Part shown: positions 62,631 to 64,000 of the stretch, piece after piece | Position numbering within the stretch: position 1 is the first letter of the stretch | Layout: each line of letters starts with the position of its first letter | Origin: Pseudoxanthomonas sp. F37 | GTDB taxonomy: Bacteria; Pseudomonadota; Gammaproteobacteria; Xanthomonadales; Xanthomonadaceae | DNA length: 64,000 nt | Assembly (NCBI RefSeq): GCF_022965755.1 | Contig: NZ_CP095187.1 | Span: forward strand, 3,907,653-3,971,652 | Reading direction: 5' to 3' | Translations under genes and position numbers: made by a program | Notes under the pieces: generated by a model | Database searches by the model: none | What the model was told of the DNA's origin: nothing | Seen by the model: the letters and a program-made list of their open reading frames with translations, nothing else

Positions 62631-64000
62631 TCAGCTGGCGTAATACAGCTGGTATTCCAGCGGGTGCGTGGCCGCGCGGAACTTGGTCACTTCCTGCATC
62701 TTCAGCGCGATGTAGGCATCGATGAAGTCGTCGGTCATCACGCCGCCGGCCTTGAGGAAGTCGCGGTCCTTGTCCAGCGCGTCCAGCGCCTGGTCCAGGC
62801 TGGAGCAGACCTGCGGGATGTTCTTCTCTTCTTCCGGCGGCAGGTCGTACAGGTCCTTGTCGCTCGGCGCGCCCGGATCGATCTGGTTCTTGATGCCGTC
62901 CAGGCCGGCCATCATCAGCGCGGTGAAGGTCAGGTAGCCGGACTGCAGCGGATCGGGGAAGCGCATCTCGATGCGGCGCGCCTTCGGGTTGGCCACCCAC
63001 GGGATGCGGCACGACGCCGAACGGTTGCGCGCCGAGTAGGCCAGCATCACCGGCGCCTCGAATCCCGGCACCAGGCGCTTGTAGCTGTTGGTGCCCGAGT
63101 TGGAGAAGGCGTTGATGGCACGGGCGTGCTTGAAGATGCCGCCGATGTACCACAGCGCCAGCTGCGACAGGCCACCGTAGCCGTCGCCGGAGAACAGGTT
63201 CTGGCCGCCCTTGGCCAGCGACTGGTGCACGTGCATGCCGCTGCCGTTGTCGCCGACGATCGGCTTGGGCATGAAGGTGACGGTCTTGCCGTTGCGGTGG
63301 GCGACGTTGCGCACCACGTACTTCATGCGCTGCAGCTCGTCGGCCTTCTTGACCAGCGTGTTGAACTTGGCGCCGATCTCGCACTGGCCGGCGGTGGCGA
63401 CTTCATGGTGGTGCACTTCGACCTCGATGCCGACCTGTTCCAGCGTCTTGCACATCTCGGCGCGCAGGTCGTGCAGCGAATCGGTCGGCGGCACCGGGAA
63501 GTAGCCGCCCTTGATGCCCGGGCGATAGCCGCTGTTGCTGCCGTCGTAGCTCTTGCCCGAGTTCCAGGCGCCTTCCTCGGAATTGATCTTGAAGAAGGCG
63601 TGGCCCATGTCGTTGCCGAACTGCACGGAGTCGAAAATGAAGAATTCGGGTTCCGGACCGAAGAACGCCATGTCGGCCACGCCGCTGGACTTCAGGTAGG
63701 CCTCGGCGCGCTTGGCGATGCCGCGCGGATCGCGCGAGTAGCCCTGCATGGTGGCCGGATCCAGGATGTCGCAGACCAGGACCAGGGTCGGGTCGGCGTA
63801 GAACGGGTCGATATACGCGGTGGTCGGGTCGGGCAGCAGCACCATGTCCGACTCGTTGATGCCCTTCCAGCCCGAGATCGACGAACCGTCGAACATCTTG
63901 CCGTCCTCGAACAGCGATGCGTCCACGATGCCGACCGGGAAGGTGACGTGCTGCTCGATGCCGCGCATGTCGACGAAACGCAGGTCGACGAACTCGACCT
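62631..64000 (-). CDS. glnA: Glutamine synthetase type I (N-terminus outside the window)
   Basis: Dodecameric enzyme that makes glutamine from glutamate and ammonia. At least 456 residues are in the window; about 15-25 N-terminal residues run off the right edge (the visible start reads [13 protein letters not shown]). Motifs: [28 protein letters not shown], the ATP-loop [28 protein letters not shown], and the adenylylation loop with Tyr in [11 protein letters not shown]. Presence of that Tyr marks the beta subtype controlled by GlnE. It is first in the glnA-glnK-amtB-ntrBC block. Confidence 0.96.
   Translation of the reverse strand, partial: VEFVDLRFVDMRGIEQHVTFPVGIVDASLFEDGKMFDGSSISGWKGINESDMVLLPDPTTAYIDPFYADPTLVLVCDILDPATMQGYSRDPRGIAKRAEAYLKSSGVADMAFFGPEPEFFIFDSVQFGNDMGHAFFKINSEEGAWNSGKSYDGSNSGYRPGIKGGYFPVPPTDSLHDLRAEMCKTLEQVGIEVEVHHHEVATAGQCEIGAKFNTLVKKADELQRMKYVVRNVAHRNGKTVTFMPKPIVGDNGSGMHVHQSLAKGGQNLFSGDGYGGLSQLALWYIGGIFKHARAINAFSNSGTNSYKRLVPGFEAPVMLAYSARNRSASCRIPWVANPKARRIEMRFPDPLQSGYLTFTALMMAGLDGIKNQIDPGAPSDKDLYDLPPEEEKNIPQVCSSLDQALDALDKDRDFLKAGGVMTDDFIDAYIALKMQEVTKFRAATHPLEYQLYYAS

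Overview
The window is GC-rich, densely packed bacterial chromosome and looks like a member of the Xanthomonadaceae (Lysobacteraceae), probably close to Pseudoxanthomonas, Stenotrophomonas or Xanthomonas. The clues are an Ax21-family outer-membrane protein, an oleABCD olefin cluster, two large TonB-dependent receptors, a dispersed palindromic repeat of the kind common in this family, and housekeeping orders typical of gammaproteobacteria (ubiJ-ubiB, rhodanese-secB-gpsA, hemD-hemX-hemY, glnK-amtB). The genus is an inference. I see no rRNA or tRNA genes, no CRISPR array, no prophage and no complete insertion sequence.

Layout. Positions 1-15,200: envC (partial) and gpmI, a secreted VNG-repeat protein, an M28 peptidase lipoprotein, a MAPEG protein, a membrane-bound LuxR-type regulator, a cytochrome b561, truC, a two-domain M16 protease, an EEP-family hydrolase, a PfpI-type protein, ubiJ-ubiB and a DUF1328 protein. 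Positions 15,400-21,800: the olefin cluster oleA, (fic), oleB, (YkgJ-type gene on the other strand), oleC, oleD. A Fic AMPylase gene sits between oleA and oleB and overlaps the oleB start, and a CRP/Clp-like site lies upstream of oleA. Positions 21,900-27,600: a DUF4156 lipoprotein, a second M16 protease, an SDR oxidoreductase, a small secreted triple-repeat protein behind a sigma-54-type promoter, trmL, and an inverted pair of REP-like palindromes.

Positions 27,600-45,600 hold the most interesting block: two divergent gene runs that together read like a system for importing and digesting peptidoglycan peptides. The minus run encodes a transglutaminase-fold protein, an Oar-like TonB receptor, an AmiD-type amidase lipoprotein, a second TonB receptor, a beta-lactamase/VanX fusion and a DadA-like D-amino acid dehydrogenase. 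The plus run encodes a YkfC-like NlpC/P60 endopeptidase, a YkfB-like L-Ala-D/L-Glu epimerase, a MurR/RpiR regulator, a YkuD-fold enzyme and an aberrant SDF-family transporter. An AT-rich motif recurs near both promoter regions.

Positions 45,650-57,660: an orphan transposase-like domain, Ax21, gpsA-secB-rhodanese, hemDXY, a second Fic gene next to AT-rich DNA that seems to have rewritten the 3' end of the neighbouring thiolase gene, and a SodC lipoprotein. Positions 57,700-64,000: the nitrogen-control block glnA, glnK, amtB, ntrB, ntrC, all on the minus strand, with a perfect NtrC box touching the ntrB start codon and a structured glnA-glnK gap.

Two genes (gpmI and the TonB receptor at 31,208-34,083) are each broken by one base inside a G/C homopolymer. 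Both are most simply explained as assembly errors, but both are flagged.
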